This document shows, piece after piece, positions 1 through 6,932 of a DNA stretch of 29,539 bases (positions are counted from its first letter, which is position 1; each line of letters begins with the position of its first letter). The notes beneath the pieces were generated by a model. It was not told the origin of the DNA. It did no database searches and saw only the letters and a program-made list of their open reading frames with translations. A program made the position numbers and the translations under genes. Origin of the DNA: Candidatus Levybacteria bacterium RIFCSPLOWO2_12_FULL_37_14. GTDB lineage: Bacteria > Patescibacteriota > Microgenomatia > Levybacterales > UBA12049. Where the stretch lies: positions 1 to 29,539 of the forward strand of contig MFPH01000015.1 in the NCBI GenBank assembly GCA_001782645.1, given 5' to 3'.

Positions 1-1
1 C

Positions 2-64
2 CTGACTTTTGAGGAATTTGAGGTAAAAACAACCGAAAATGCAATAAAACTCTTTAACCTATAA
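2..64 (+). CDS. tatD: C-terminal fragment of a TatD-like metal-dependent nuclease
   Basis: An open frame enters from the left edge and stops at 62-64. Only 20 codons are visible. They end in TTENAIKLFNL, which matches the usual TatD-family end (a helix with TT-x-N-A-x-x-L-F-x-L). TatD proteins are TIM-barrel, metal-dependent 3'-5' nucleases of the cytosol. The metal-binding residues lie outside the window, so the family call rests on this tail alone. The next gene begins 1 nt after the stop, so the two are probably cotranscribed. Any unrelated protein with a similar helical tail remains possible. Confidence 0.55.
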   Translation: MTFEEFEVKTTENAIKLFNL

Positions 65-65
65 T

Positions 66-1559
66 ATGACTGCTTTTTTTAAAAAAATATTTACAAGGTA
101 CCCGATAAAAACCAGACGCGGACTAGAGCTCCTTCCGGGAATTGTGTCCTGGACTTTAATTCTTTTTCCTATTTGGGGTTCATTTTTAATACCCTATATT
201 GTTGCCTATTTTATTCTATTTTTTGACGTTTATTGGTTCTACAAATCATTTTCCCTAGCGATAAATGCATATGTGGCTTCAAAAAAAATCAAAAATGCAG
301 AGCAAATGAATTGGCTAAAAAAATTAAAAGAATTATCTAATTTTAGAAAAGTTAAGCATGTTGTAATAATTCCTAATTATAAGGAGAGTCTAAGCAAATT
401 AAGACAAACTGTTCAATCTATAGCTTCGCAGACATTATCCACAAAACAAATCTTTGTTATCTTAGGAATGGAAAAAAGAGAGGAAGATGGAATGAAAAAA
501 GCAAACTCTATTGTTAAGGAATTCAAAAATACCTTTGGCGATATCTTTGCAACCTATCATCCTGATACGGATGGTGAGGTTAAAGGAAAATCATCCAATG
601 AATCATACGCTTCCAAAAAAGCACATCTCAAACTCATAAAAACAGGGCTTATTGATATTAATTTTGCAACAGTATCATCCGTAGATGCAGATTCTGTTTT
701 TGATGAACAATATTTTTCTTATCTATCTTATGTATTTCTAACTGACAACAAAAGATATAACAAGTTCTGGCAATCAGCTAATGTCAATCACAATAATTTC
801 TGGACTGTTCCTGCTCCAATCAGGATTATCGCTTTTTTTGGAAGTCTTTGGAGAACAGCTCTTCTGACTCAAAAAGACCGCTTGATTACTAACTCAACTT
901 ACTCTTTTTCTTTTTCGCTCTTAAAAAGAATTGGCTTTTGGGATACAGACGTTATCCCTGAAGATTATAGAATATTCTTTAAAGCTTTTTATAAATTACA
1001 AGGCAAAGTTTGGGTAGAACCAATTTTCTTAAAAACTTCTATGGATGCTCCTTTATCCTCCAGCTATATCAAAAGCCTGAAAAATAAATACCATCAGGAA
1101 AGACGTTGGTCCTGGGGAGCATCAGATGATCATTTGTATATAAAATGGTGGCTTACGGTTCCCAACGTTCCGTTCATGAGAAAAACAATTATGCTTTACA
1201 ACGTGCTTCTGGATCATTTCTTGTGGCCGGTTAATTGGTTTATAATCACTATTGCAGCCAATATTATTCCTCTTATTAATCCTGTTTTTCAAAGGACAAC
1301 TCTTGGCTATAGTCTTCCGAGCTTGGCTGGATTAATTTTAACCTCCTGCCTAGTCGCCTTAATCGCAATGGTAATAATCGATTTTAGAAATAGACCGAAA
1401 AATCCCTCTATTTCCAAACTTAAAGAAATTTTATTTCCTTTACAGCTCTTATTACTTCCGGTTGTTGGATTCTTCCTCTCAACTCTTCCCGCACTGATTT
1501 CCCATACTCAATTAATCAGAGGAAAAAGATTAGAATATAAAGTCACGGAAAAGTTATAA
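66..1559 (+). CDS. Membrane-bound family 2 glycosyltransferase (cellulose synthase-like)
   Basis: Inverting GT2 enzyme that uses a nucleotide sugar on the cytosolic face of the membrane. Two hydrophobic segments lie near residues 22-65. The catalytic domain follows, with the nucleotide-binding strand VVIIPNYKE (about 100-108), the DxD motif D207-A-D209, E299-D300-Y301 where the catalytic base is expected, and Q344-E-R-R-W348 of the processive Q/RxxRW type. Three or four membrane segments follow from about residue 380. This arrangement is typical of processive synthases and polyprenyl-phosphate glycosyl transferases. The sugar cannot be read from sequence. It is the first of five closely packed envelope genes. 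The ATG sits 1 nt after the preceding stop and has no Shine-Dalgarno site. Confidence 0.85.
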   Translation: MTAFFKKIFTRYPIKTRRGLELLPGIVSWTLILFPIWGSFLIPYIVAYFILFFDVYWFYKSFSLAINAYVASKKIKNAEQMNWLKKLKELSNFRKVKHVVIIPNYKESLSKLRQTVQSIASQTLSTKQIFVILGMEKREEDGMKKANSIVKEFKNTFGDIFATYHPDTDGEVKGKSSNESYASKKAHLKLIKTGLIDINFATVSSVDADSVFDEQYFSYLSYVFLTDNKRYNKFWQSANVNHNNFWTVPAPIRIIAFFGSLWRTALLTQKDRLITNSTYSFSFSLLKRIGFWDTDVIPEDYRIFFKAFYKLQGKVWVEPIFLKTSMDAPLSSSYIKSLKNKYHQERRWSWGASDDHLYIKWWLTVPNVPFMRKTIMLYNVLLDHFLWPVNWFIITIAANIIPLINPVFQRTTLGYSLPSLAGLILTSCLVALIAMVIIDFRNRPKNPSISKLKEILFPLQLLLLPVVGFFLSTLPALISHTQLIRGKRLEYKVTEKL

Positions 1560-1574
1560 TTTTTTTGTCTAAAT

Positions 1575-3059
1575 ATGAGAATTTTAAGAAGACTTGAAAG
1601 GAGCCGACAATTTTGGTTTGTGATATTTTCTACATTTTTATTTTTCATATTAAGACTCCCTTCACTTTTTGAACCTCTCTGGTACGGGGACGAAGGAATA
1701 TATCAAGTAGTTGGAAATTCTATAAATCATGGGAAATTACTCTACTCTCAAATATTCGACAATAAACCTCCTTTCCTATATTGGCTTTATGCCATTCTTC
1801 AATCGGATCAGTTTACCATAAGACTTATGTCTGCCATGTTTGGGATTTTGTCCGTAATAATGTTTTTTTTCTTATCCAAAAAGCTTTTTAATAACGCCAA
1901 AAGCAATATCCCTCTTTTGACAACATTTATATTTGCTATTTTATTTGGACTGCCGACGCTTGAAGGAAATATTGCCAATGCAGAGAATTTCATGCTGCTT
2001 CCAATTATCGCTTCTGCCATTTTAATTTTAGACTCCCAAAAAACAAACCTAAACCGTTTTTCAATTAATCCTTTATCCCTCATCCTTAATCATTATTTTC
2101 TGGCGGGCTTACTTTTGGGAGTTGCTTTTCTTTTTAAAATTGTCGCAATTTTTGATTTAGCTGCATTTCTTGTTTTTTGTTTTATTGTAAATTTTAATTC
2201 CCTAAAAAAAGAGATTAAACTTTTTTCAATAATTATGGGATTTCTAATCCCAATATCTTTCGTTTCTATTCTTTTTATTTCAAACGGTACTTTTATGGAT
2301 TTTATAAAAGCAACGTTTATCGCTAATATTTCCTACGTAAGCTATGGAAATAAAATAGGAAGCTTGCCATTTCTTCTTTTTATAAAATTAGCTCTTCTCG
2401 GAGGATTTCTTTTCTTTGTCTTAATGAAAAGAAAAAAAATTAATCAAACAACTCTTTTTGTATCAGTCTGGTTTGCATTTTCATTGTTTAATAGCTACTT
2501 TTCCCAACGCCCATACACTCATTACCTATTGGTTTTAATTCCAAGCCTATCTCTTGCGACAGGAGCATTTCTTTTTGACAAAAAATATCAAAAAATAATT
2601 GTAGTCTTTTTTATTATTGCCTTATTAACAATAATTAAAACCTTTGGAATGCCCAATTTTAATAAAAGCATTAATTATTATCAAAACTTCATTTCCTATG
2701 TTTTGGGTAAAAAAACAATGGTTTCATACCAGGCATTTTTTGACCGGAATACTCCATTTGATTATGAGATAGCCCGTTTTATTAAACCAAAATTAACCAA
2801 AAATGATACTATTTTTGTTTGGGGAAATAATGCCCAACTGTATCAGCTAATTGGGGTCATTGCTCCGACAAAATACGTTGTTGCCTATCATATCTCAAAT
2901 TATAAAGACGGACCAACAACTACTCAAATGGCAATTGAAAAAACAAAACCAAAATTTATTATAATAATAGCGAGCAATAGTTCCATCCCTTTCTCTTTAA
3001 TAAATTATTCTAAGAAAATAAATATTAATCATGCTACGATTTATGAAAGAATTTTTTAA
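1575..3059 (+). CDS. GT-C fold polyprenyl-phosphate-sugar glycosyltransferase (PMT/ArnT-like)
   Basis: Multi-pass membrane protein with about ten or more hydrophobic helices. After the first helix comes the loop PLWYGDEGIYQ, where D39-E40 match the acidic catalytic position of the first extracytoplasmic loop in GT-C enzymes. NKPPFLYW follows, the counterpart of the HPPL/KPPL motif in the ArnT and PMT families. These enzymes take a sugar from a polyprenyl phosphate and transfer it on the outer face of the membrane. The C-terminal 110 residues are soluble and probably extracytoplasmic. It starts 15 nt after the GT2 gene without a recognisable ribosome site, and its 3' end overlaps the next gene. 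Donor and acceptor are unknown. Confidence 0.8.
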   Translation: MRILRRLERSRQFWFVIFSTFLFFILRLPSLFEPLWYGDEGIYQVVGNSINHGKLLYSQIFDNKPPFLYWLYAILQSDQFTIRLMSAMFGILSVIMFFFLSKKLFNNAKSNIPLLTTFIFAILFGLPTLEGNIANAENFMLLPIIASAILILDSQKTNLNRFSINPLSLILNHYFLAGLLLGVAFLFKIVAIFDLAAFLVFCFIVNFNSLKKEIKLFSIIMGFLIPISFVSILFISNGTFMDFIKATFIANISYVSYGNKIGSLPFLLFIKLALLGGFLFFVLMKRKKINQTTLFVSVWFAFSLFNSYFSQRPYTHYLLVLIPSLSLATGAFLFDKKYQKIIVVFFIIALLTIIKTFGMPNFNKSINYYQNFISYVLGKKTMVSYQAFFDRNTPFDYEIARFIKPKLTKNDTIFVWGNNAQLYQLIGVIAPTKYVVAYHISNYKDGPTTTQMAIEKTKPKFIIIIASNSSIPFSLINYSKKININHATIYERIF

Positions 3060-3396
3060 AGACATAGCTCAGGATAAAACTATAACTTTTGCATTCTTCA
3101 TAAATACCTTTTTTATAGTTGCGTCTATTGCTTACATTTTATTTTCCTATGGAAAACTTCCTCCATTTATTCCTATTTTTAACCAGTTGTCTTGGGGAGA
3201 ACAAAGGCTTGGAAATCAAATAACAATATTTATTCCAGTCTTAGTTGCCTTATTAATTTTTGCGATAAATATATTTACAAGTGCTTCAATTTATAAAAAA
3301 ATCCCCCTTATCTCCCGCATGCTTGCAGTCATTAGTCTTCTTGCAGGAATCCTAACCTTTCTTTTTTCAATAAAAACGATTATGTTAATAACTTAA
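3031..3396 (+). CDS. Small membrane protein of unknown function, three predicted helices
   Basis: A 121-aa protein with three hydrophobic segments (about 20-40, 65-85 and 93-118). The first loop contains LPPFIPIFNQLSWGEQRLG. A loop of this pattern after the first helix recalls DUF1648-type membrane proteins, but the match is too loose for a family call. The start overlaps the preceding gene by 29 nt; a second in-frame ATG at 3043 would cut this to 17 nt and is equally plausible. It ends 2 nt before the phosphosugar transferase gene, so it very likely belongs to the same glycan operon. It may be an accessory subunit, but no function can be read from the sequence. Confidence 0.7.
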   Translation: MLRFMKEFFKDIAQDKTITFAFFINTFFIVASIAYILFSYGKLPPFIPIFNQLSWGEQRLGNQITIFIPVLVALLIFAINIFTSASIYKKIPLISRMLAVISLLAGILTFLFSIKTIMLIT

Positions 3397-3398
3397 GC

Positions 3399-4448
3399 AT
3401 GACGATATTTTTTCCTTTAATAATCGCATTTCTTGTTACCGCTATCGTCACTCCAATATCATTGGGTCTTATAAAAAAAATGGGCCTTCTTGATGATCCC
3501 AAGATACATAAACATCCAGGGATAATTCATAAAAAAATAACTCCTCGCGGAGGAGGGATTCCTCTTTTTATCGGTACTGCTTTAACTGGAATATTTTTTT
3601 TGCCTCTTTCCGAAACTGTAGTTGCGCTTTTTACGGCCAGTTTTATTGCTCTTTTAATCGGCGTTCTTGATGATAAATATGATGTTTCTCCTTATGCGCG
3701 TTTTATAGGAAATATAGTTGTAGCATTAATTATTGTAAGAAGCGGCATTACCATTCCTTTTATAACAAATCCTTTTGGAGGAATACTTTATCTAAATTCA
3801 ATAATTTTGCCTTTTTCAATTGCTCTTTCGGACATTGTCGCAATACTTTGGATCATTTGGGTCATGAACATGCTGAATTGGAGCAAAGGCGTTGACGGTC
3901 AGATGCCTGGAATTGTAGCTATATCTGCAATAACAATTGGATTTCTGAGCCTCAGATTTGCCGGGTCAGATCATTTCAGCAAAATAAGTTTAGATTTGTC
4001 ATTTATAATAGCAGGAGCGTCTTTGGGATTTTTAATATTTAATTTTCATCCCGCAAAAATATTTCCCGGATATGGAGCAACTGCGATTTATTTACTACTT
4101 AGCGCTGCGTCTATTCTTTCCGGAGCAAAATTGGCAACAGCTATTCTTGTAATGGGAATTCCCATGACAGATGGACTTTTTACTATAATACGCCGTCTTC
4201 TGTCGGGACGATCCCCATTCTGGCATGATAAAAAACATCTTCATCATCTTCTTTTGAGTTTCGGGATTGGTCAAAGACGTATTGCATTGTTTTACTGGAT
4301 AATCTCTGCTATATTAGGGACACTTGCTCTAGTTCTATCAAGTACAGCAAAACTTTTTGCAATCATAATGCTTTTAATTATCGTTGGCGGAACACTTATC
4401 TTCCTACATCGTATACTAAATAAGACTTATGATAAAGATCGCCTATAA
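3399..4448 (+). CDS. WecA/TagO/MraY-type polyprenyl-phosphate sugar-1-phosphate transferase, divergent active site
   Basis: Integral membrane enzyme of the family that starts lipid-linked glycans by moving a sugar-1-phosphate from a UDP-sugar to polyprenyl phosphate. Visible family landmarks are the substrate loop DDPKIHKHPG...PRGGG (32-53), the D91-D92 pair, N160...D166-G, FNFHPAKIF (214-222), and the terminal DKKHLHHLLL block with its histidines. Two positions differ from the family: the first Asp of DGxDG is K163, and the Asp of the GDxG loop is Y225. Helix number and length (349 aa) are normal. The gene is packed between a small membrane protein (2 nt) and a UbiA-like gene (20-nt overlap), consistent with starting a polymer those enzymes extend. 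The sugar is unknown. Confidence 0.82.
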   Translation: MTIFFPLIIAFLVTAIVTPISLGLIKKMGLLDDPKIHKHPGIIHKKITPRGGGIPLFIGTALTGIFFLPLSETVVALFTASFIALLIGVLDDKYDVSPYARFIGNIVVALIIVRSGITIPFITNPFGGILYLNSIILPFSIALSDIVAILWIIWVMNMLNWSKGVDGQMPGIVAISAITIGFLSLRFAGSDHFSKISLDLSFIIAGASLGFLIFNFHPAKIFPGYGATAIYLLLSAASILSGAKLATAILVMGIPMTDGLFTIIRRLLSGRSPFWHDKKHLHHLLLSFGIGQRRIALFYWIISAILGTLALVLSSTAKLFAIIMLLIIVGGTLIFLHRILNKTYDKDRL

Positions 4449-5373
4449 CACTTTGCGATTATTACGGCCAAGACAGTGGATAAAAAATATTGCTATTTTT
4501 GCCGCAATAACATTTTCCGGAAGTCTCTTTGAATGGCAAATTTTTCAAAAAGTATTTTTTGCATTTATAGTATTTTGCGGTCTTTCTTCCGCAAGCTACA
4601 TCATTAATGATATTTTTGATATACAAAAAGACAGACTCCACCCTTTCAAAAGATTCCGGCCTCTAGCTAATAAAAACCTGTCTGTAACTTATGCTTTGGG
4701 AATGGCTTTTGTCCTAATAACATCCTCTTTTCTCTTGGGATTCCTAGTTAATCCGGCATTTTTTATCCTGGGAATAATATATCTGGCAATTCAGTTCTTC
4801 TATTCAACGATTTTAAAACCAATTGCAATTATCGATATTTTAGCTATAGCTTTAGGATATATTCTAAGAGTTTATGCGGGAGAAGTAGCCGGAGGCGTTC
4901 ACATTTCCGTCTGGCTTTTATTAACAACAATCTCCCTATCTCTTTTTCTGGCAATTGGGAAAAGAAGATCTGAGTTAACTCTTGTCTCTCAAAATAAATC
5001 TGTAAATATTTCTGATATAAGAAAAACCCTATCTCATTATTCAGAAAGACTTTTAGATGTCTATGCTTCGATTTTCGCAACTTCTACATTTGTATCCTAT
5101 ACTCTTTTTACTTTTTTGGAAAATCCACGCGGATTTAACTTAGGACTAAGCATATTATTGCCTGATTTTTTGCCTGCATTTTTTCAGAGAAAATGGCTAA
5201 TGTTGACGATATTTCCTGTTGTATATGGTCTAATGCGCTATCTTCAGGATATCTATGAAAAACACGAAGGAGAAAGTCCCGAAAGAGTCCTGATGTCGGA
5301 CAGACCTTTGCTCATAGCAGTCCTCTTTTGGGTTATTCTGGTTATTACAATAATTTATTTCATCGGACTCTAA
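4429..5373 (+). CDS. UbiA-family decaprenyl-phosphate phosphoribosyltransferase-like enzyme
   Basis: A 314-aa multi-pass prenyltransferase-fold protein. The N-terminus RLLRPRQWIKN (10-20) and the first Asp-rich motif N60-D-xx-D64-xxx-D68-xx-H71-P, followed by KRFRPLA, are characteristic of the branch that includes mycobacterial Rv3806c. That enzyme joins phosphoribosyl pyrophosphate to decaprenyl phosphate, the first step toward lipid-linked arabinose. The second block, YSTILKPIAIIDILA...LRVYAG, and GKRRSEL fit the same branch. A quinone or heme prenyltransferase is less likely because of the HPxKRFRP signature and the glycan neighbours. It overlaps the transferase gene by 20 nt. Its stop lies 1 nt from the stop of the convergent PEGA gene. 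Confidence 0.8.
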   Translation: MIKIAYNTLRLLRPRQWIKNIAIFAAITFSGSLFEWQIFQKVFFAFIVFCGLSSASYIINDIFDIQKDRLHPFKRFRPLANKNLSVTYALGMAFVLITSSFLLGFLVNPAFFILGIIYLAIQFFYSTILKPIAIIDILAIALGYILRVYAGEVAGGVHISVWLLLTTISLSLFLAIGKRRSELTLVSQNKSVNISDIRKTLSHYSERLLDVYASIFATSTFVSYTLFTFLENPRGFNLGLSILLPDFLPAFFQRKWLMLTIFPVVYGLMRYLQDIYEKHEGESPERVLMSDRPLLIAVLFWVILVITIIYFIGL

Positions 5374-5374
5374 G

Positions 5375-6208
5375 TTACTTTTTGACAGCATATTGAGAAC
5401 TAATCCAGCCCACTTTATCATTAGTAAGTTTAATTTTAAACCATCCCTCTTTTTCAGAAATTAATTCATAGCTTTCTCCCGGTTTTACTTGCGCAATTTC
5501 AAGAGAATTAATAGAGCCGCTTTCTCTAACCCTTAAAAATCCAAACTCTGTATTTAAAATTAAAACCTTAGTAACTGCAACCACAGGGGAAGGCGTTGCT
5601 GAGACAGATGCCACAGGGGAAGACAGATCAGCCTTTACTCCCAATAAAACCAGGGCACTAAGACGAAATCCTAAAGCAGTTTTTATCCTTACTGATTTAT
5701 CTTTGTATCCATCGCGTGTAATTCTCAAATCATGATCAGATTCACTAACTTGTTTTAGGAGTAAGGGCGTTATTCCAACAGGATTACTGTCTAAGAAAAC
5801 ATTTGCTTTATCAGGCAAAGAAATTATCAAAACCTCTACGTCTTTCTTGTTATTTAGCGGCATTAATTCGATAATATTTCCGTCTCCCTCTCCATTGTCT
5901 GCAAATGTCTTATCAACAGCTGTGAGCGTTGATTTGTTTATGGTAATTCTTTCTTCAAAAGGCCTAAGATTGCCGTTCAACGGAACCAATTTGATAGTAT
6001 AATTTCCAACATCTACCATTCGTGCTAAATCGCAAGCGCAAAAAGGAGTAGTTCCTATTAATTTATTCTCTAGATAAACTCTGCTTTGGGGAACGGAGGT
6101 TACCAGAAGCGCCCCTTTTCCGGTTTTTCTATCCAAGAAGAATAATATCCCAAAGAAAATTGTGATTGCAATCAAAAGCGGCGCAAGAAATAACAAAAAT
6201 TTCTTCAT
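5375..6208 (-). CDS. Membrane-anchored envelope protein with two PEGA domains and an SH3-like domain
   Basis: 277 aa. An N-terminal hydrophobic anchor (about 4-26) has no lipobox cysteine, so it is an uncleaved anchor or a signal peptide. Two PEGA-type beta repeats follow, seen as SVPQSRVYLENKLIGTTP (about 39-56) and SLPDKANVFLDSNPVGITP (about 133-151), each leading into a strand ending in K-L or R-x-T. After a Ser/Pro/Val linker comes a bacterial SH3 domain (about 215-277) with LRVRESG...VKPGESYELISEKEGWFKIK and GWIS. PEGA domains occur in surface proteins and SH3b domains often bind peptidoglycan, so the protein probably sits outside the membrane at the wall. It stands alone, reading from a promoter shared with the divergent csaA-like gene. 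Confidence 0.8.
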   Translation of the reverse strand: MKKFLLFLAPLLIAITIFFGILFFLDRKTGKGALLVTSVPQSRVYLENKLIGTTPFCACDLARMVDVGNYTIKLVPLNGNLRPFEERITINKSTLTAVDKTFADNGEGDGNIIELMPLNNKKDVEVLIISLPDKANVFLDSNPVGITPLLLKQVSESDHDLRITRDGYKDKSVRIKTALGFRLSALVLLGVKADLSSPVASVSATPSPVVAVTKVLILNTEFGFLRVRESGSINSLEIAQVKPGESYELISEKEGWFKIKLTNDKVGWISSQYAVKK

Positions 6209-6223
6209 GATTAAGCAAGGGTA

Positions 6224-6241
6224 ATTATACCATGCTATAAT
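6224..6241. promoter_or_regulatory. Symmetric bidirectional extended -10 promoter (csaA-like gene / PEGA gene)
   Basis: The 18 bp read ATTATA-CCATGC-TATAAT. On the + strand TGC precedes TATAAT (6236-6241), 6 nt before the ATG at 6248. On the - strand TGG precedes TATAAT (6229-6224), 15 nt before the ATG at 6208. The central CATG supplies the TG of both extended -10 elements. A TSS 7 nt downstream would place the + strand mRNA start at the ATG. No good -35 is visible in either direction, as is usual for extended -10 promoters. Confidence 0.7.
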
Positions 6242-6247
6242 TCAGTC

Positions 6248-6583
6248 ATGCCAATAAGCTACGCTGATTTTGAAAAAGTTGATATTAGGGTTGGAAAAAT
6301 TATAAAAGTAGAAGATTTTCCGGAAGCTCGGAAGCCCGTCTATAAACTAATTATTGATTTTGGTCCGGAAATAGGTATTAAAAAATCCAGCGTCCAAATT
6401 GTTGATCTGTATTCAAAAAAAGATTTGGAAGGAATACTGGTAATGGGGGTTGTGAATTTTCCTCCCAAACAAATCGGCCCTTTTATATCTGAGGTTTTAA
6501 CAGTCGGCGTTGCAAGCGAGGAAGGAAAAGTTGTGTTAGTCAGACCCGATAAAAACGCTAAGCTCGGCTCCAAATTATTCTAG
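6248..6583 (+). CDS. csaA: CsaA-like tRNA-binding domain protein
   Basis: A 111-aa stand-alone tRNA-binding OB-fold protein, the normal length for CsaA. The sequence follows the family throughout: FEKVDIRVGKII near the start, then EARKPVYKLIIDFG, IKKSSVQI, VVNFPPKQIGPFISEVL and a C-terminal strand. CsaA was described as an export-related chaperone in Bacillus, and the fold matches the C-terminal domain of MetG and the Arc1p/Trbp111 tRNA binders. Binding of tRNA or unfolded protein is family knowledge. The ATG lies 6 nt after a perfect extended -10, so the mRNA is probably leaderless. Its stop is 2 nt from the stop of the convergent SemiSWEET gene. Confidence 0.85.
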   Translation: MPISYADFEKVDIRVGKIIKVEDFPEARKPVYKLIIDFGPEIGIKKSSVQIVDLYSKKDLEGILVMGVVNFPPKQIGPFISEVLTVGVASEEGKVVLVRPDKNAKLGSKLF

Positions 6584-6585
6584 AA

Positions 6586-6852
6586 TTATTTTTTATTTCT
6601 GTACTTTAAATAAATAATAACAACTGCAAGGCTTGTAAATAATTTTATTGCATTACCAATTATTAAAGGGAGGCTTTTAATTGTAATGCCGTAAACCAAC
6701 CATAATGTCCCAATTATTACAATCGAAAGAAAAGTAAAAACAGAAAGGTCCTTCACACTTTTTGCTTTTACGCTTTTTACGGCCTGAAATAAGGGATTAA
6801 ACTCCAATATTGTGGACGTGATAAGAATATAATCTAGAGTATTTAAATGCAT
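6586..6852 (-). CDS. SemiSWEET (MtN3/PQ-loop) sugar transporter
   Basis: 88 aa with three helices, the size of bacterial SemiSWEETs, which dimerise to form one sugar pathway through the membrane. Aligned by eye with the Leptospira protein, the first helix ends NPLFQ, so the PQ pair is F22-Q23 here. K-x-x-K-D-L-S follows, then W51-L-V-Y54-G, and SLPLIIGN (60-67) with N67 in the pocket position. W51 and N67 correspond to the substrate-contact Trp and Asn of the family. The gene has its own promoter between it and groEL. Sugars such as glucose or sucrose are known substrates in relatives; the substrate here is not known. Confidence 0.78.
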   Translation of the reverse strand: MHLNTLDYILITSTILEFNPLFQAVKSVKAKSVKDLSVFTFLSIVIIGTLWLVYGITIKSLPLIIGNAIKLFTSLAVVIIYLKYRNKK

Positions 6853-6861
6853 ATGCTAAAT

Positions 6862-6890
6862 ATTATAATATTAAACATTATAAAAAGCAA
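6862..6890 (-). promoter_or_regulatory. Promoter of the SemiSWEET gene
   Basis: On the - strand TTGCTT (6890-6885), a 17-bp spacer and a perfect TATAAT (6867-6862) lie 9 nt before the ATG at 6852. The predicted mRNA begins about 3 nt before the start codon. The -35 overlaps the T-rich run after the groEL hairpin. Confidence 0.65.
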
Positions 6891-6896
6891 AAGGAG

Positions 6897-6917
6897 ATCC
6901 TGAAATAAATTCAGGAT
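6897..6917 (-). terminator. Possible groEL terminator
   Basis: The inverted repeat ATCCTGA / TCAGGAT (7-bp stem, 7-nt loop) lies 15 nt past the groEL stop. On the - strand it is followed by CTCCTTTTGCTTTTT. The stem is short, so it may be a weak intrinsic terminator or one of the small palindromic repeats seen elsewhere in the window. Confidence 0.45.
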
Positions 6918-6932
6918 GACAACGTTAGGGGT

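Noticed and set aside
60..65. Perfect TATAAT directly before the ATG at 66
   Set aside because: It touches the start codon, so a TSS would fall inside the gene, and it overlaps the last codons of the upstream gene; the genes are more likely cotranscribed.
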